The notes beneath the pieces were generated by a model. That model did not search any database, was not told the origin of the DNA, and saw only the letters and a program-made list of their open reading frames with translations. This document shows positions 7,576 to 15,379 of a stretch of DNA of 42,232 nucleotides, one piece after another. Source of the stretch: Thermoguttaceae bacterium (GTDB lineage Bacteria; Planctomycetota; Planctomycetia; Pirellulales; Thermoguttaceae); the NCBI GenBank assembly GCA_017550965.1, contig JAFZNK010000267.1:1-42232 (forward strand), written 5' to 3'. Each line of letters begins with the position of its first letter. Within the stretch, counting starts at the first letter, position 1. The translations under genes and the position numbers were made by a program.

Positions 7576-8418
7576 ATGAAACTAATCCTGTTTTTTATTT
7601 ACGTTTTCTTCCTTGCGATCTACGCCGTCGGGCCGATTATTTTGCTCCTGAAACGCCAGGCGGACGCGGCGGGGGGAAAGAAGAAGCTGTGGAAGACGTA
7701 CCTGGCGCTCTTTGGCGTCGGCGCGGTTTCGACCGCCTTCGCCTACGGAATAGAACGCGGACTCGACGCGCTCCTTTCGCCCGATCCGTTTACGACGTCG
7801 GGAGCCTTTATCAACGCGTTCATTATCGCCGGCGCGACGGAAGAGACGTTGAAATTTATCGCGCTGGTCTTGTTTGTCTATTGGAGCGACCGATTTACGC
7901 GTTACGCGCGCGGCGCCTCGTTCGCCGCCTTTGTTTCGCTTGGGTTCGCCTTTGTCGAGAATATCCTTTACGTTCTTTCAGGCGCGTCTGCGGAAGGGTC
8001 GTTTGTAACCGCCCTCTTTCGCGCCTTTACGTCGATACCGGGCCACTTTGCGTTTTCGATCGTCATGGGCTATTTCGTGGCGCTCGCCGTACTTGGCAAG
8101 AAGAAAGGAGAGAATATCTTCCGCTCCGACTCGGGGTTCGCGTCGGCTTCGCCGGAGCGAAAAAAGCTGTTCTATAAGAGAATGGCGTACGCGCTTGGCG
8201 CCGCGATCGGCGTTCATGGAATCTACGATTTCCTGCTCATGTTCGGCGCCGTTCCCACCCAACTGCGGGGGCTTTCGTTCGTCGTTTGGATCGTTTTCTT
8301 TATCGCGCTTTACTACGTCGCCAACGAGATTGTGGAAACGCTCAAAATGAAAGATCAGGCGCTAAAAAACGCCAAAAACGCCGGAAAAGAAGATTTTTAC
8401 CGTATTCGAACGCGCTGA
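7576..8418 (+). CDS. PrsW-family intramembrane metalloprotease
   Basis: 280 residues from ATG 7576; an in-frame TTG at 7555 would add seven residues but has its AGAGG directly against it. The protein has about eight membrane segments. The PrsW/CAAX-like motifs are all present: E89-E90-T-L-K93, the FAFVEN motif with E128, P-G-H157-FAF, and H214-GIYD218-F. PrsW cleaves anti-sigma factor RsiW in Bacillus; here no anti-sigma factor is nearby, so the substrate is unknown. The tail (about 255-280) is basic and cytoplasmic. A strong bidirectional terminator follows, shared with the convergent esterase gene. Confidence 0.85.
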   Translation: MKLILFFIYVFFLAIYAVGPIILLLKRQADAAGGKKKLWKTYLALFGVGAVSTAFAYGIERGLDALLSPDPFTTSGAFINAFIIAGATEETLKFIALVLFVYWSDRFTRYARGASFAAFVSLGFAFVENILYVLSGASAEGSFVTALFRAFTSIPGHFAFSIVMGYFVALAVLGKKKGENIFRSDSGFASASPERKKLFYKRMAYALGAAIGVHGIYDFLLMFGAVPTQLRGLSFVVWIVFFIALYYVANEIVETLKMKDQALKNAKNAGKEDFYRIRTR

Positions 8419-8438
8419 CTTCGCATGCGAGAAGAAGA

Positions 8439-8479
8439 ACGCCCCGAACGACAACCGTTTATCGGTTCGCTCGGGGCGT
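8439..8479. terminator. bidirectional intrinsic terminator
   Basis: ACGCCCCGA (8439-8447) pairs with TCGGGGCGT (8471-8479), with an inner AACCG/CGGTT pair. A T-rich tail (GTTTATTTTA) follows on the plus strand. It separates the convergent PrsW-family and esterase-GH16 genes. Confidence 0.75.
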
Positions 8480-8512
8480 CGTTTATTTTACGCCAAATAG
8501 CGAGTTAAACGC

Positions 8513-10540
8513 TCAGTCGGCGAGCATCCAATGCCTAATGTAATCGATCTGGAACGTGGCGGGCAATTCGGCGGGGTCGGGGAGCCCGAACCATTCGGGC
8601 ATCGTTTCGCTGTCGAAATTGACGGTCAGTTCCTGCGTCCAGTACGTGTTTTCCGATTCGCGAACAAGTTGGTCGTCGACGTACCAGCAGATTTTTTCCG
8701 GAGTCCAGAGCAGGCCGTAGCGGTGGAAGTCGTCGGCGAAGCGATAGGGCGCCTTCCATTGACCGCCCTGGGAGATGTGCTTGTCGCCCGTTTCCGGCGT
8801 GCGCATGACGTGCAGGTTCATGTGGTAGATTTGACCGTGTTCCGGATGCGCGCCGCTCATTTCGTAGACGTCGATTTCCGTCCAACGGTCGGCGTCGTCG
8901 GCATAGAACCAGAACGAGCTTGACGCTTTGGAGTTCATCGGTTTCGAGCGCACTTCAAAATAGCCGTAACGCACGCGTTCCTTGCTCTTAACGGCGGCGG
9001 TGGTGAAGTCTTTGTAGCCCTTTTCCGGATCTCCCATCGACTCGTTTCTCGCGGTCAATTTCAGGAACCCGTCTTCGACCGTTACGTTGTCTTTCGAGAA
9101 GAAGCCGGGCTGACGGCCAAGCCACGTCGGGTTGGTCCGATACCACTTCTCGTCGTCGAACGTTCCGTTGAATTCGTCGCTGAATTTCGGATCGAATTTC
9201 CAATTGCCGGGCAAGGGGCATTTGGGCGCTTTAAGGTCCTTCTTCATTTCCTCGAGGGACGGCCAGTAGTTGACGTCGGTAACGTGTCCGACCGTAGTCC
9301 CGTATTTAATGCGTTTGTTCTTTGACGGAATGACGTTGTACGCGGCGTAGACTGAGCTTGGGCAGCACGTTACGTCGATGAAGCCGACGGTGACGGTGAT
9401 CGGAACGTCGATGTTGCTCGCGAAGTTGACCGCGTCGTAGTAGCTTGTCGCGGCTTTGACTTTGTCGCGTTCGGCGGGGTCGTTGCGCCAGCGCCAGTTG
9501 TCGACGATTTGCGGCCAGCCGGAATTGCGCCCTTCGAGGAGTCCGCCGTGGTCGCAAATCGCGGGCACTGAGCAGACCGCTTCGCTAATGTGTTTGTTCA
9601 TGCCGGTTAGGATAAGACCGAACCCGCCGCCCTGGCTCGTGCCGTGATAGCCGATACGCGTCTCGTCGACGAAATCCTGTTCGGCGAGCCAGTCGATCGC
9701 GCGATCGAGCCCGAGAATCGGCGCGCGGTAGAAGTACGCGTCGCGATCGGACGGCTGATATTCGAAATAGTTGGTTCCAAGGCTCTTATTGTATTCGTCG
9801 TACGCCTTTTGGCGTTCCGCCTGATCGATCGGAACGTCGTACGGGAAGACGTTGAGCGTGAAGATCACGAATCCTTCTTTCGCCGGACCGGGGTCGGGAC
9901 CGAATCCAAGCCCCGCCCACGCGACGTTGACGATCGTCGGATAGGGGCCCTGGCCCTGCTTCGGGATTCCAAGATATCCGTACAGACGCTGTCCGTTGAT
10001 CGTCGCGAAGTTTACGGCGTACATGTCGCAGGCGTCGTCCGAGAATTCTTCCAACTTACGTTGCCGCATGTCGATCGGAATCGCGCGGACTTCTTCTTTG
10101 CCTTTCGCCCAGTATTCGTCGAAATCGGTCGGCTTGGGCATGCCCGGCTTGATCGATTCGGGGTCGAACCCCGCGCCCGCGAGCGCTTCTTTTTTGACCG
10201 AGCCGTCCGCGGATTCCGCGTTGGCGAACACTTTAATGAAGCCCGGCTGATTGAGAGTGCAATTGAAAGCCGCTTCCGCTTTTTCCGACAGGTCGATCGT
10301 CTCTTCGGCGAGAACGGTTCGTCCGTCGTTGGTGATTTTGACGGTCATTTTGCCGGAGTCGGCGGGCGCGCCGTCGGCGTCGACGGCGGCGACGGTAAAG
10401 TTCGCTTGTTCTCCGACGGCGTAAACGCAATTCTCGCGATCGAACGCGATTTTGATCGTCTCGGCGTTTCCGGCGAAGATCGGCGCGGCGACGAGGAACG
10501 CCGTCAGCGCGATCGCCGCGTTGACAATGAGTTTTTTCAT
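8513..10540 (-). CDS. secreted bifunctional enzyme: CE7 acetyl-esterase domain fused to a GH16 domain
   Basis: 675 residues. Signal peptide 1-23 (cleavage IFA-G). Residues 25-115 form an Ig-like domain. Residues about 130-440 are an AXE1/CE7 esterase (acetyl xylan esterase/cephalosporin-C deacetylase family): nucleophile motif G300-T-S302-Q-G-G, D389 in GFIDVTCCPSSVYAAYN, and H419 in VGHV complete a catalytic triad. Residues about 450-672 are GH16: DEFNGTFDDEKW opens it, and E555-I-D557-V-Y-E560 is the catalytic ExDxxE motif of the agarase/carrageenase/porphyranase type. The chain therefore appears able to deacetylate and cut a beta-linked glycan outside the cytoplasm. The stop is at the end of the GH16 domain, with no frameshift. 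Transcribed separately from gltX, whose terminator lies just upstream. Confidence 0.85.
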   Translation of the reverse strand: MKKLIVNAAIALTAFLVAAPIFAGNAETIKIAFDRENCVYAVGEQANFTVAAVDADGAPADSGKMTVKITNDGRTVLAEETIDLSEKAEAAFNCTLNQPGFIKVFANAESADGSVKKEALAGAGFDPESIKPGMPKPTDFDEYWAKGKEEVRAIPIDMRQRKLEEFSDDACDMYAVNFATINGQRLYGYLGIPKQGQGPYPTIVNVAWAGLGFGPDPGPAKEGFVIFTLNVFPYDVPIDQAERQKAYDEYNKSLGTNYFEYQPSDRDAYFYRAPILGLDRAIDWLAEQDFVDETRIGYHGTSQGGGFGLILTGMNKHISEAVCSVPAICDHGGLLEGRNSGWPQIVDNWRWRNDPAERDKVKAATSYYDAVNFASNIDVPITVTVGFIDVTCCPSSVYAAYNVIPSKNKRIKYGTTVGHVTDVNYWPSLEEMKKDLKAPKCPLPGNWKFDPKFSDEFNGTFDDEKWYRTNPTWLGRQPGFFSKDNVTVEDGFLKLTARNESMGDPEKGYKDFTTAAVKSKERVRYGYFEVRSKPMNSKASSSFWFYADDADRWTEIDVYEMSGAHPEHGQIYHMNLHVMRTPETGDKHISQGGQWKAPYRFADDFHRYGLLWTPEKICWYVDDQLVRESENTYWTQELTVNFDSETMPEWFGLPDPAELPATFQIDYIRHWMLAD

Positions 10541-10574
10541 GGGAACTTCCTTGATAAACGAGGGGCGTAAAAAA

Positions 10575-10603
10575 ACGAGCCGGAAACTGATAATCCGGCT
10601 CGT
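10575..10603 (-). terminator. intrinsic terminator of gltX
   Basis: ACGAGCCGGA (10575-10584) pairs perfectly with TCCGGCTCGT (10594-10603). On the minus strand seven T follow. It lies between gltX and the esterase-GH16 start. Confidence 0.8.
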
Positions 10604-10618
10604 CGTAAACGTTTAAAT

Positions 10619-12082
10619 TCAAGCGGTCGCGGCGGTAAGAACGTCGATCGCTTTGCGGACGCGCTCAAGCGTTCGTTCTTTTCCGATAATAACCGCCAGG
10701 TCGGTGCCGCCGCCCGGCGTCGCCTGCGTTCCGGCCAGCGCGATTCCAAGCGGGTAGAGGAGCCAGCCTCCTTTGACGCCCATTTCCTGAGCGAGCGGCG
10801 CGCACGCGTTGTAGACGCCTTCGCGCGTCCAGTCTTCGTTCGCTTCGAGCGCGGGCAAAATCGCCATGAGCGCGGTCAGAGACGTCGACTCGTCCGTCTT
10901 GAATTTCTTATTGCGGTAGAACGCGAGGTCGTACTCCTCGGGCATATGGTCGATAAACATGACGCGATCGGGCAGGTCGCTGAGGATTTCGCAACGCGGT
11001 TTGAGGTTCATGCACAACAAGTTAAGGTCGATCGGCGTCTTGACGACCGTTTCGATCCACGGACGCGCGATTTCCGTAAATTCCTCGTCGGACATTCTGT
11101 TGATATATCCGGCGTTGATCGCGCGCAATTTCTGAATATCAAAGATGGCGGGGGACTTGTTGATCCACGCGGGGTTCCACTTTTCGATCATTTCCTCGCG
11201 CGAAAAGATCTCCTGATCCCCTTTGGGGCTCCATCCGAGCAGGAGCAGGTAGTTGATAATCGCCGCGCTCAGGTAGCCCTGCTTGACGAGGTCCTGATAA
11301 CTCGCGTCGCCGTTGCGTTTCGACAACTTGTTATGCGCGTCTTTCATGACCGGCGGGCAGTGGACGTAAATCGGCTTTTCCCATCCGAACGCTTCGTATA
11401 AAAGATTGTATTTCGGCGTGCTCGAGAGGTATTCGTTTCCGCGAATGACGTGCGAGATTTTCATAAGGTGGTCGTCGACGACGTTCGCGAAATTGTACGT
11501 CGGCATGCCGTCGCTCTTGATGAGGATCTGGTCTTCAAGCTCGGACGCCTCGACTTCAATATGGCCGTAGATGAGATCGTCGAACGAAACGGTTCCTTCG
11601 GTCGGCGTCTTTTGACGAATGACGTACGGCTCGCCCGCCGCCAGACGGCGTTCGACCTCTTCTTTGGACAAGTCGCGACAATGACGGTCGTAATGACCGA
11701 CCGTTTCTCCGGCGGCGCGTTGCTCTTCGTGGAGCGCGTTGAGACGCTCTTCGGTGCAGAAGCAGTAGTACGCCTTGCCTTTTTCGACGAGTTCGACCGC
11801 GTAGTCTTTAAAAAGCCCCATGCGTTCGCTTTGCACGTACGGTCCGTAATCGCCGCCGACGTCGGGGCCTTCGTCCCACGTCATCCCGTTTTCCTTGAGC
11901 GTGTTGTAAATAATGTCGACGGCGCCTTCGACAAGTCGCGCCTGGTCGGTGTCTTCGATACGCAAAATGAAAACGCCGTTTTCGTGCCGCGCGGTCAGGT
12001 ACGCGTACAGGGCGGTGCGCAAGTTGCCGACGTGCATGTAACCGGTCGGACTGGGCGCAAAACGGGTGCGAACTTCGCTCAT
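10619..12082 (-). CDS. gltX: glutamate--tRNA ligase
   Basis: 487 residues from ATG 12082, preceded by GGAG at 6 bases; a TTG four codons earlier lacks a better site. It charges tRNA-Glu with glutamate in the cytoplasm. Class-I synthetase signatures are clear: FAPSPTGYMHVGN (residues 8-20, HIGH-type motif) and KLSKR (252-256, KMSKS-type motif). RIEDTD (41-46), CFC near 107-109 and HVIRGNEYLSSTPK (211-224) are typical of GluRS. The length is normal for bacteria. Whether it is discriminating or also charges tRNA-Gln cannot be read from the sequence. It has its own promoter and terminator, so it is monocistronic. Confidence 0.97.
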   Translation of the reverse strand: MSEVRTRFAPSPTGYMHVGNLRTALYAYLTARHENGVFILRIEDTDQARLVEGAVDIIYNTLKENGMTWDEGPDVGGDYGPYVQSERMGLFKDYAVELVEKGKAYYCFCTEERLNALHEEQRAAGETVGHYDRHCRDLSKEEVERRLAAGEPYVIRQKTPTEGTVSFDDLIYGHIEVEASELEDQILIKSDGMPTYNFANVVDDHLMKISHVIRGNEYLSSTPKYNLLYEAFGWEKPIYVHCPPVMKDAHNKLSKRNGDASYQDLVKQGYLSAAIINYLLLLGWSPKGDQEIFSREEMIEKWNPAWINKSPAIFDIQKLRAINAGYINRMSDEEFTEIARPWIETVVKTPIDLNLLCMNLKPRCEILSDLPDRVMFIDHMPEEYDLAFYRNKKFKTDESTSLTALMAILPALEANEDWTREGVYNACAPLAQEMGVKGGWLLYPLGIALAGTQATPGGGTDLAVIIGKERTLERVRKAIDVLTAATA

Positions 12083-12152
12083 CTTCTTCTCCAAATTTAA
12101 GCGGCTGTATTGACAAGCGCCGGAATCGATTTCCCCGACGCTTTTTCTCTTT

Positions 12153-12180
12153 AGTGTAGCGATACGGCGGAAAATATCAA
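12153..12180 (-). promoter_or_regulatory. candidate promoter of gltX
   Basis: On the minus strand TTGATA (12180-12175), a 16-bp spacer and TACACT (12158-12153). The leader would be about 65 nt. Confidence 0.5.
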
Positions 12181-12229
12181 CTGTTCAACGGCGAATTTTT
12201 GTCGCGCCCGCGTCGTCGCCGGACGAAAG

Positions 12230-12258
12230 TTGACGCCGCGGTTTTCGTTTGATATAAT
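12230..12258 (+). promoter_or_regulatory. strong sigma-70-type promoter of the Rpn-family gene
   Basis: TTGACG (12230-12235), 17-bp spacer, TATAAT (12253-12258). Only one base departs from consensus. The start of transcription would be near 12265, 39 nt before ATG 12304. The hexamers and spacer length are the same as at 41496-41524. Confidence 0.7.
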
Positions 12259-12303
12259 GTATCCAACCGTGCGGATTTCATTGTTCCTTTATTGGGGGAC
12301 GCC

Positions 12304-13389
12304 ATGGAGTTAACAGACCAAAACGATCAGGAACTCGACCTTTTTCCCGAAGAAGCGGAATCGAGCAAGCTGAAGCTGGGACTGAACAACGACCGCGTTT
12401 TTCGCGCGATCTTTGCCAACGAGAAGAATATCGATCTTCTCAAGATTCTGCTCAACGTCGTCTTAAAAGAGGCGAAACGAACGCCTGTGAAAGAATTGAG
12501 AATCAGAAATCCGTTTCAGCTCGGCGAATGGAATGGGGAGAAAGAGGCTGTTCTTGACGTCGGCGCCGTCGACGAGGAGGGACGCGAGTTCGACGTCGAG
12601 ATGCAACTGAGTCCGCATGAGGCGCTGATCAAACGCATAGCGTATTACGGGGCTCGACTATATTCCCAGCAACTTACGGCAGGCGATCCCTGGTCGAAGC
12701 TCAAGCCGGTCGTTTGTATTTTTTTCATCAACTTTCCGGTTGATAAATCGGCGTCGGACGTTTGGTTCGACGTCATAAGCCAAAAGTCTGAACGCAGAAC
12801 CGGGTTTGGCTTTCAGGAAATAACGACGATCGTCGTTCGCCTGCCGAAACTGAATGAGTGGTGTTCGACTCCGAAGAAAGCGTTCTCGAAGCGCTTGAGA
12901 AATTGGGTTAGGATTTTGGCTCTTTACCCTCGTATTTCAAGAAGAGAAGTCGCGCGTCTTGAAAAAACGACGGAAGGATTTGCCGAACTTCGTAAAAAAT
13001 ATACGAATTATTCCAGCGCGACATGGGCTAGTAAAATGGTTGACGCGGAATTAGCTCGGCTGGCGACGATAAGAGAATTTGAATTGTCTCTTGCCAGAAA
13101 AGATCGGGAAATTGAGGATAAAGACCGGGTGATAGAGAATAGTAAACGTGTGATAGAGGACCAAAACCGGGCGCTTGAGTACCAAGACCGGGAAATGCTA
13201 AGACTGGTCGAATCTCAAAGGAAGCGTCTTTTGAAGGCGATTAGAAACCGTTTTGGCGTAGAGTTGGCAAATACGCCCTCTTACGCCGAAGGAAAAACGG
13301 CGGAAGAACTTGGCGATTTTATCGACTCCGTTTACGAGAGCGCCTCGTACGAGGAATTTCTTGCGTCGATCGAGAATAAATCGGAGTGA
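12304..13389 (+). CDS. Rpn-family PD-(D/E)XK nuclease / putative transposase (PDDEXK_2)
   Basis: 361 residues from ATG 12304 (a GGGGGA run lies 5 bases upstream). The N-terminal 230 residues match the recombination-promoting nuclease family: LNNDRVFRAIFANEKNIDLLKILL, D85 in AVLDVGA, E99-M-Q101 in FDVEMQ, and RIAYYGARLY. D85, E99 and Q101 fit the PD-(D/E)XK site. The middle holds YTNYSSATWASKMVDAELARL, and residues about 265-305 form a charged coiled coil of seven-residue repeats with x-x-DR-x-IE character. Rpn proteins are DNA endonucleases that stimulate recA-independent recombination; some behave like mobile genes. The 3' 455 bp are duplicated immediately downstream. It stands alone behind a near-consensus promoter. 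Confidence 0.85.
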   Translation: MELTDQNDQELDLFPEEAESSKLKLGLNNDRVFRAIFANEKNIDLLKILLNVVLKEAKRTPVKELRIRNPFQLGEWNGEKEAVLDVGAVDEEGREFDVEMQLSPHEALIKRIAYYGARLYSQQLTAGDPWSKLKPVVCIFFINFPVDKSASDVWFDVISQKSERRTGFGFQEITTIVVRLPKLNEWCSTPKKAFSKRLRNWVRILALYPRISRREVARLEKTTEGFAELRKKYTNYSSATWASKMVDAELARLATIREFELSLARKDREIEDKDRVIENSKRVIEDQNRALEYQDREMLRLVESQRKRLLKAIRNRFGVELANTPSYAEGKTAEELGDFIDSVYESASYEEFLASIENKSE

Positions 13390-13409
13390 CGCTCAGAGAG
13401 TAGTTCGCT

Positions 13410-13864
13410 TTTCAAGAAGAGAAGTCGCGCGTCTTGAAAAAACGACGGAGGGATTTGCCGAACTTCGTAAAAAATATACGAATTATTCCAGCGCGACATG
13501 GGCTAGTAGAATGGTTGACGCAGAATTAGCGCGTTTGGCGACGATAAGGGAATTTGATTTGTCTCTCGACAGAAAAGGTCAGGAAATAGAGAATAATAAA
13601 CGGATACTTGAGTACCAAAACCGAGTACTTGAGTACCAAGACAGGGTACTTGAGTTTCAAGACCGGGAAATGCGAAGACTGGTCGAATCTCAAAAGAGAC
13701 ATCTTTTGAAGGCGATTAGAAACCGTTTTGGCCTAGAGTTAGCGGAAACGCCTTCTTACGCCGAAGGAAAAACGGCGGAAGAACTTGGCGATCTTATCGA
13801 CTCCGTCTACGAGAACGCCTCGTATGAAGAATTTCTCGCGTCAATCGAGAACGTAGCGAAATGA
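13410..13864 (+). pseudogene. tandem duplicate of the 3' part of the Rpn-family gene
   Basis: Bases 13410-13864 repeat 12935-13389 at a constant offset of 475 bp, from a TTTCAAGAAGAGAAGTCGCG start to the stop codon. The offset is the same at both ends, so indels balance out. The copy lies one frame off the parent gene and lacks the catalytic domain, a promoter and a ribosome site. An open frame runs from ATG 13310, inside the parent gene, but its first 30 or so residues are out-of-frame read-through. Protein identity to the parent is high in the SSATWAS and HLLKAIRNRFG regions. The coiled-coil part has diverged by swapping seven-residue units (ILEYQNR-VLEYQDR-VLEFQDR). A truncated protein from an internal ATG (13511) cannot be ruled out. 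Confidence 0.8.
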
Positions 13865-13866
13865 AA

Positions 13867-13895
13867 GCGAATTAAAGCGCTTTTGCATAATTCGC
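13867..13895. promoter_or_regulatory. 8-bp inverted repeat upstream of the Tat oxidoreductase gene, possible operator
   Basis: GCGAATTA (13867-13874) and TAATTCGC (13888-13895) are perfect complements 13 bp apart, with AAGCGCTT in between. It lies about 32 bp before ATG 13928. Confidence 0.3.
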
Positions 13896-13927
13896 AAACT
13901 CAACCGCAACAACCAAAGGAAACGAAC

Positions 13928-15283
13928 ATGAAATTATCCAGAAGAACCTTCATGTCGGCGAGCGCGTTGGCGGCGGCGCCGGCGTTTGTGCCTCGCTCCG
14001 TTTTAGGCGCCGGATTTGTTTCTCCAAGCGAAAAACCGACCGTTCTGGCCATTGGAATCGGCGGGATCGGCAATTCGCACACGCAGGAGGCTCGCGACGC
14101 GGGGTTCCAGATCGAAGCGCTTTGCGACATTGACTGGAACCATGGCGAAAAGACGTTCAAACTTTTCCCGGAAGCGCGAAAATATAAGGATTTCCGCGAA
14201 GCGCTCGACAAAGAGGGGGACAAAATCGATTGCGTTTACTGCGGAACCCCCGACCATACGCACGCGATCGTTACGCTTGCGGCGTTGCGCGCCGGCAAAC
14301 ATACGTGCTGCGTCAAGCCGTTGACGCGTACGATCGAAGAAGGTCGCGCCGTCGCGAAAGCGGCTGTCGACGCGGGCGTCGCGACGCAGATTACGACCAG
14401 CCCCGCCACCGGCGAGACCGGCTGCCGCGTCTGCGAACTTCTTGACGCGGGCGCGATCGGACAGGTGCGCGAAGTCCATATTTGGAGCGAGCGGCCCGTC
14501 TGGCCGCAAGGCTCCCCGACGTTGCCGACGTGGACCGATCCGATTCCCGAAGGGTTCGATTGGGACGCATGGCTCGGCCCCGCGTCGAAGATTCCGTTTG
14601 CCGACAAATGGCCCGAAGCGTCGCCGATTCCGCATATGTCGCCGCAGAACTGGGGCGGCGCGGCCGTCTTCCATCCGTTCAATTTCCGCGGCTGGACGGC
14701 GTTCGGCACGGGCGCGCTTGGCGACATGGGCTGCCACTGGGCGAATATTCCGTATCGCGCGTTGAAGTTGGGGACGCCCGATCGCGTCGTCGCGTCGACG
14801 ACGAAATTCTACGGCGACGCGTTCCCGCTGTCGAGCCTGGTTACGTACGACTTCCCCGCGCGCGGCGATCTCGCGCCCGTTCGGCTTGTTTGGACGGACG
14901 GCGGGATTAAGCCGCCTATGCCGAAAGACTGGGAAGGAGACGAGCTTCCGTCCGAAGGCGTCTTATATATCGGCGACGAGGGCGTGATGTTCAACGACCA
15001 GATTCTCAATAAAGAGCGCGCGAAGAAATTTGAAGACGTTCCGAGAACGCTTCCGCGTCGCGGTCAGGTGATGAAAGAATGGCTCGAAGCGGTTCGCGGA
15101 GGCGAACCCGCCGGGTCGAACTTCCCTTACGCCATGCCTATTTTGGAATTCGTCCTGCTCGGCGTCCTGGCGATTCGTAGCCGCAAGCCCGTCGAATTTG
15201 ATCCGGACGCGTGCGTCGTCAAGAATAATCCGGACGCGAACGAACTTCTCAAAGCGAACTATCAAAACGGTTGGACGCTGTAA
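13928..15283 (+). CDS. Tat-exported Gfo/Idh/MocA-family oxidoreductase
   Basis: 451 residues from ATG 13928 (AAAGGA 7 bases upstream; a TTG at 13883 has none). The N-terminus is a twin-arginine signal, MKLSRRTFMSASALAAAPAF, so the protein is folded with its cofactor before export. Residues 38-50 hold the Rossmann motif AIGIGGIGNSH; YCGTPDHTHAIVTLAAL is the usual second strand, and CVKPLTRT stands where most family members have C-EKPLA, with Lys-Pro kept but Glu replaced by Val. The C-terminal domain contains GDMGCHWANIPYRAL, the typical region that binds sugar. Family members oxidise or epimerise sugars with NAD(P). Planctomycetes have dozens of these. The substrate is unknown. A strong hairpin follows. 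Confidence 0.9.
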   Translation: MKLSRRTFMSASALAAAPAFVPRSVLGAGFVSPSEKPTVLAIGIGGIGNSHTQEARDAGFQIEALCDIDWNHGEKTFKLFPEARKYKDFREALDKEGDKIDCVYCGTPDHTHAIVTLAALRAGKHTCCVKPLTRTIEEGRAVAKAAVDAGVATQITTSPATGETGCRVCELLDAGAIGQVREVHIWSERPVWPQGSPTLPTWTDPIPEGFDWDAWLGPASKIPFADKWPEASPIPHMSPQNWGGAAVFHPFNFRGWTAFGTGALGDMGCHWANIPYRALKLGTPDRVVASTTKFYGDAFPLSSLVTYDFPARGDLAPVRLVWTDGGIKPPMPKDWEGDELPSEGVLYIGDEGVMFNDQILNKERAKKFEDVPRTLPRRGQVMKEWLEAVRGGEPAGSNFPYAMPILEFVLLGVLAIRSRKPVEFDPDACVVKNNPDANELLKANYQNGWTL

Positions 15284-15314
15284 ACTACGCGCGAATATAA
15301 CGCGAATTAATAGA

Positions 15315-15351
15315 GAACGCCCGCGCTTCCTTAATGGAGACGCGGGCGTTC
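15315..15351. terminator. intrinsic terminator between convergent genes
   Basis: GAACGCCCGCG (15315-15325) pairs perfectly with CGCGGGCGTTC (15341-15351). The T-tract is modest on both strands. Confidence 0.65.
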
Positions 15352-15379
15352 CTTTCACTCAAACTCAACGAATAATAAA

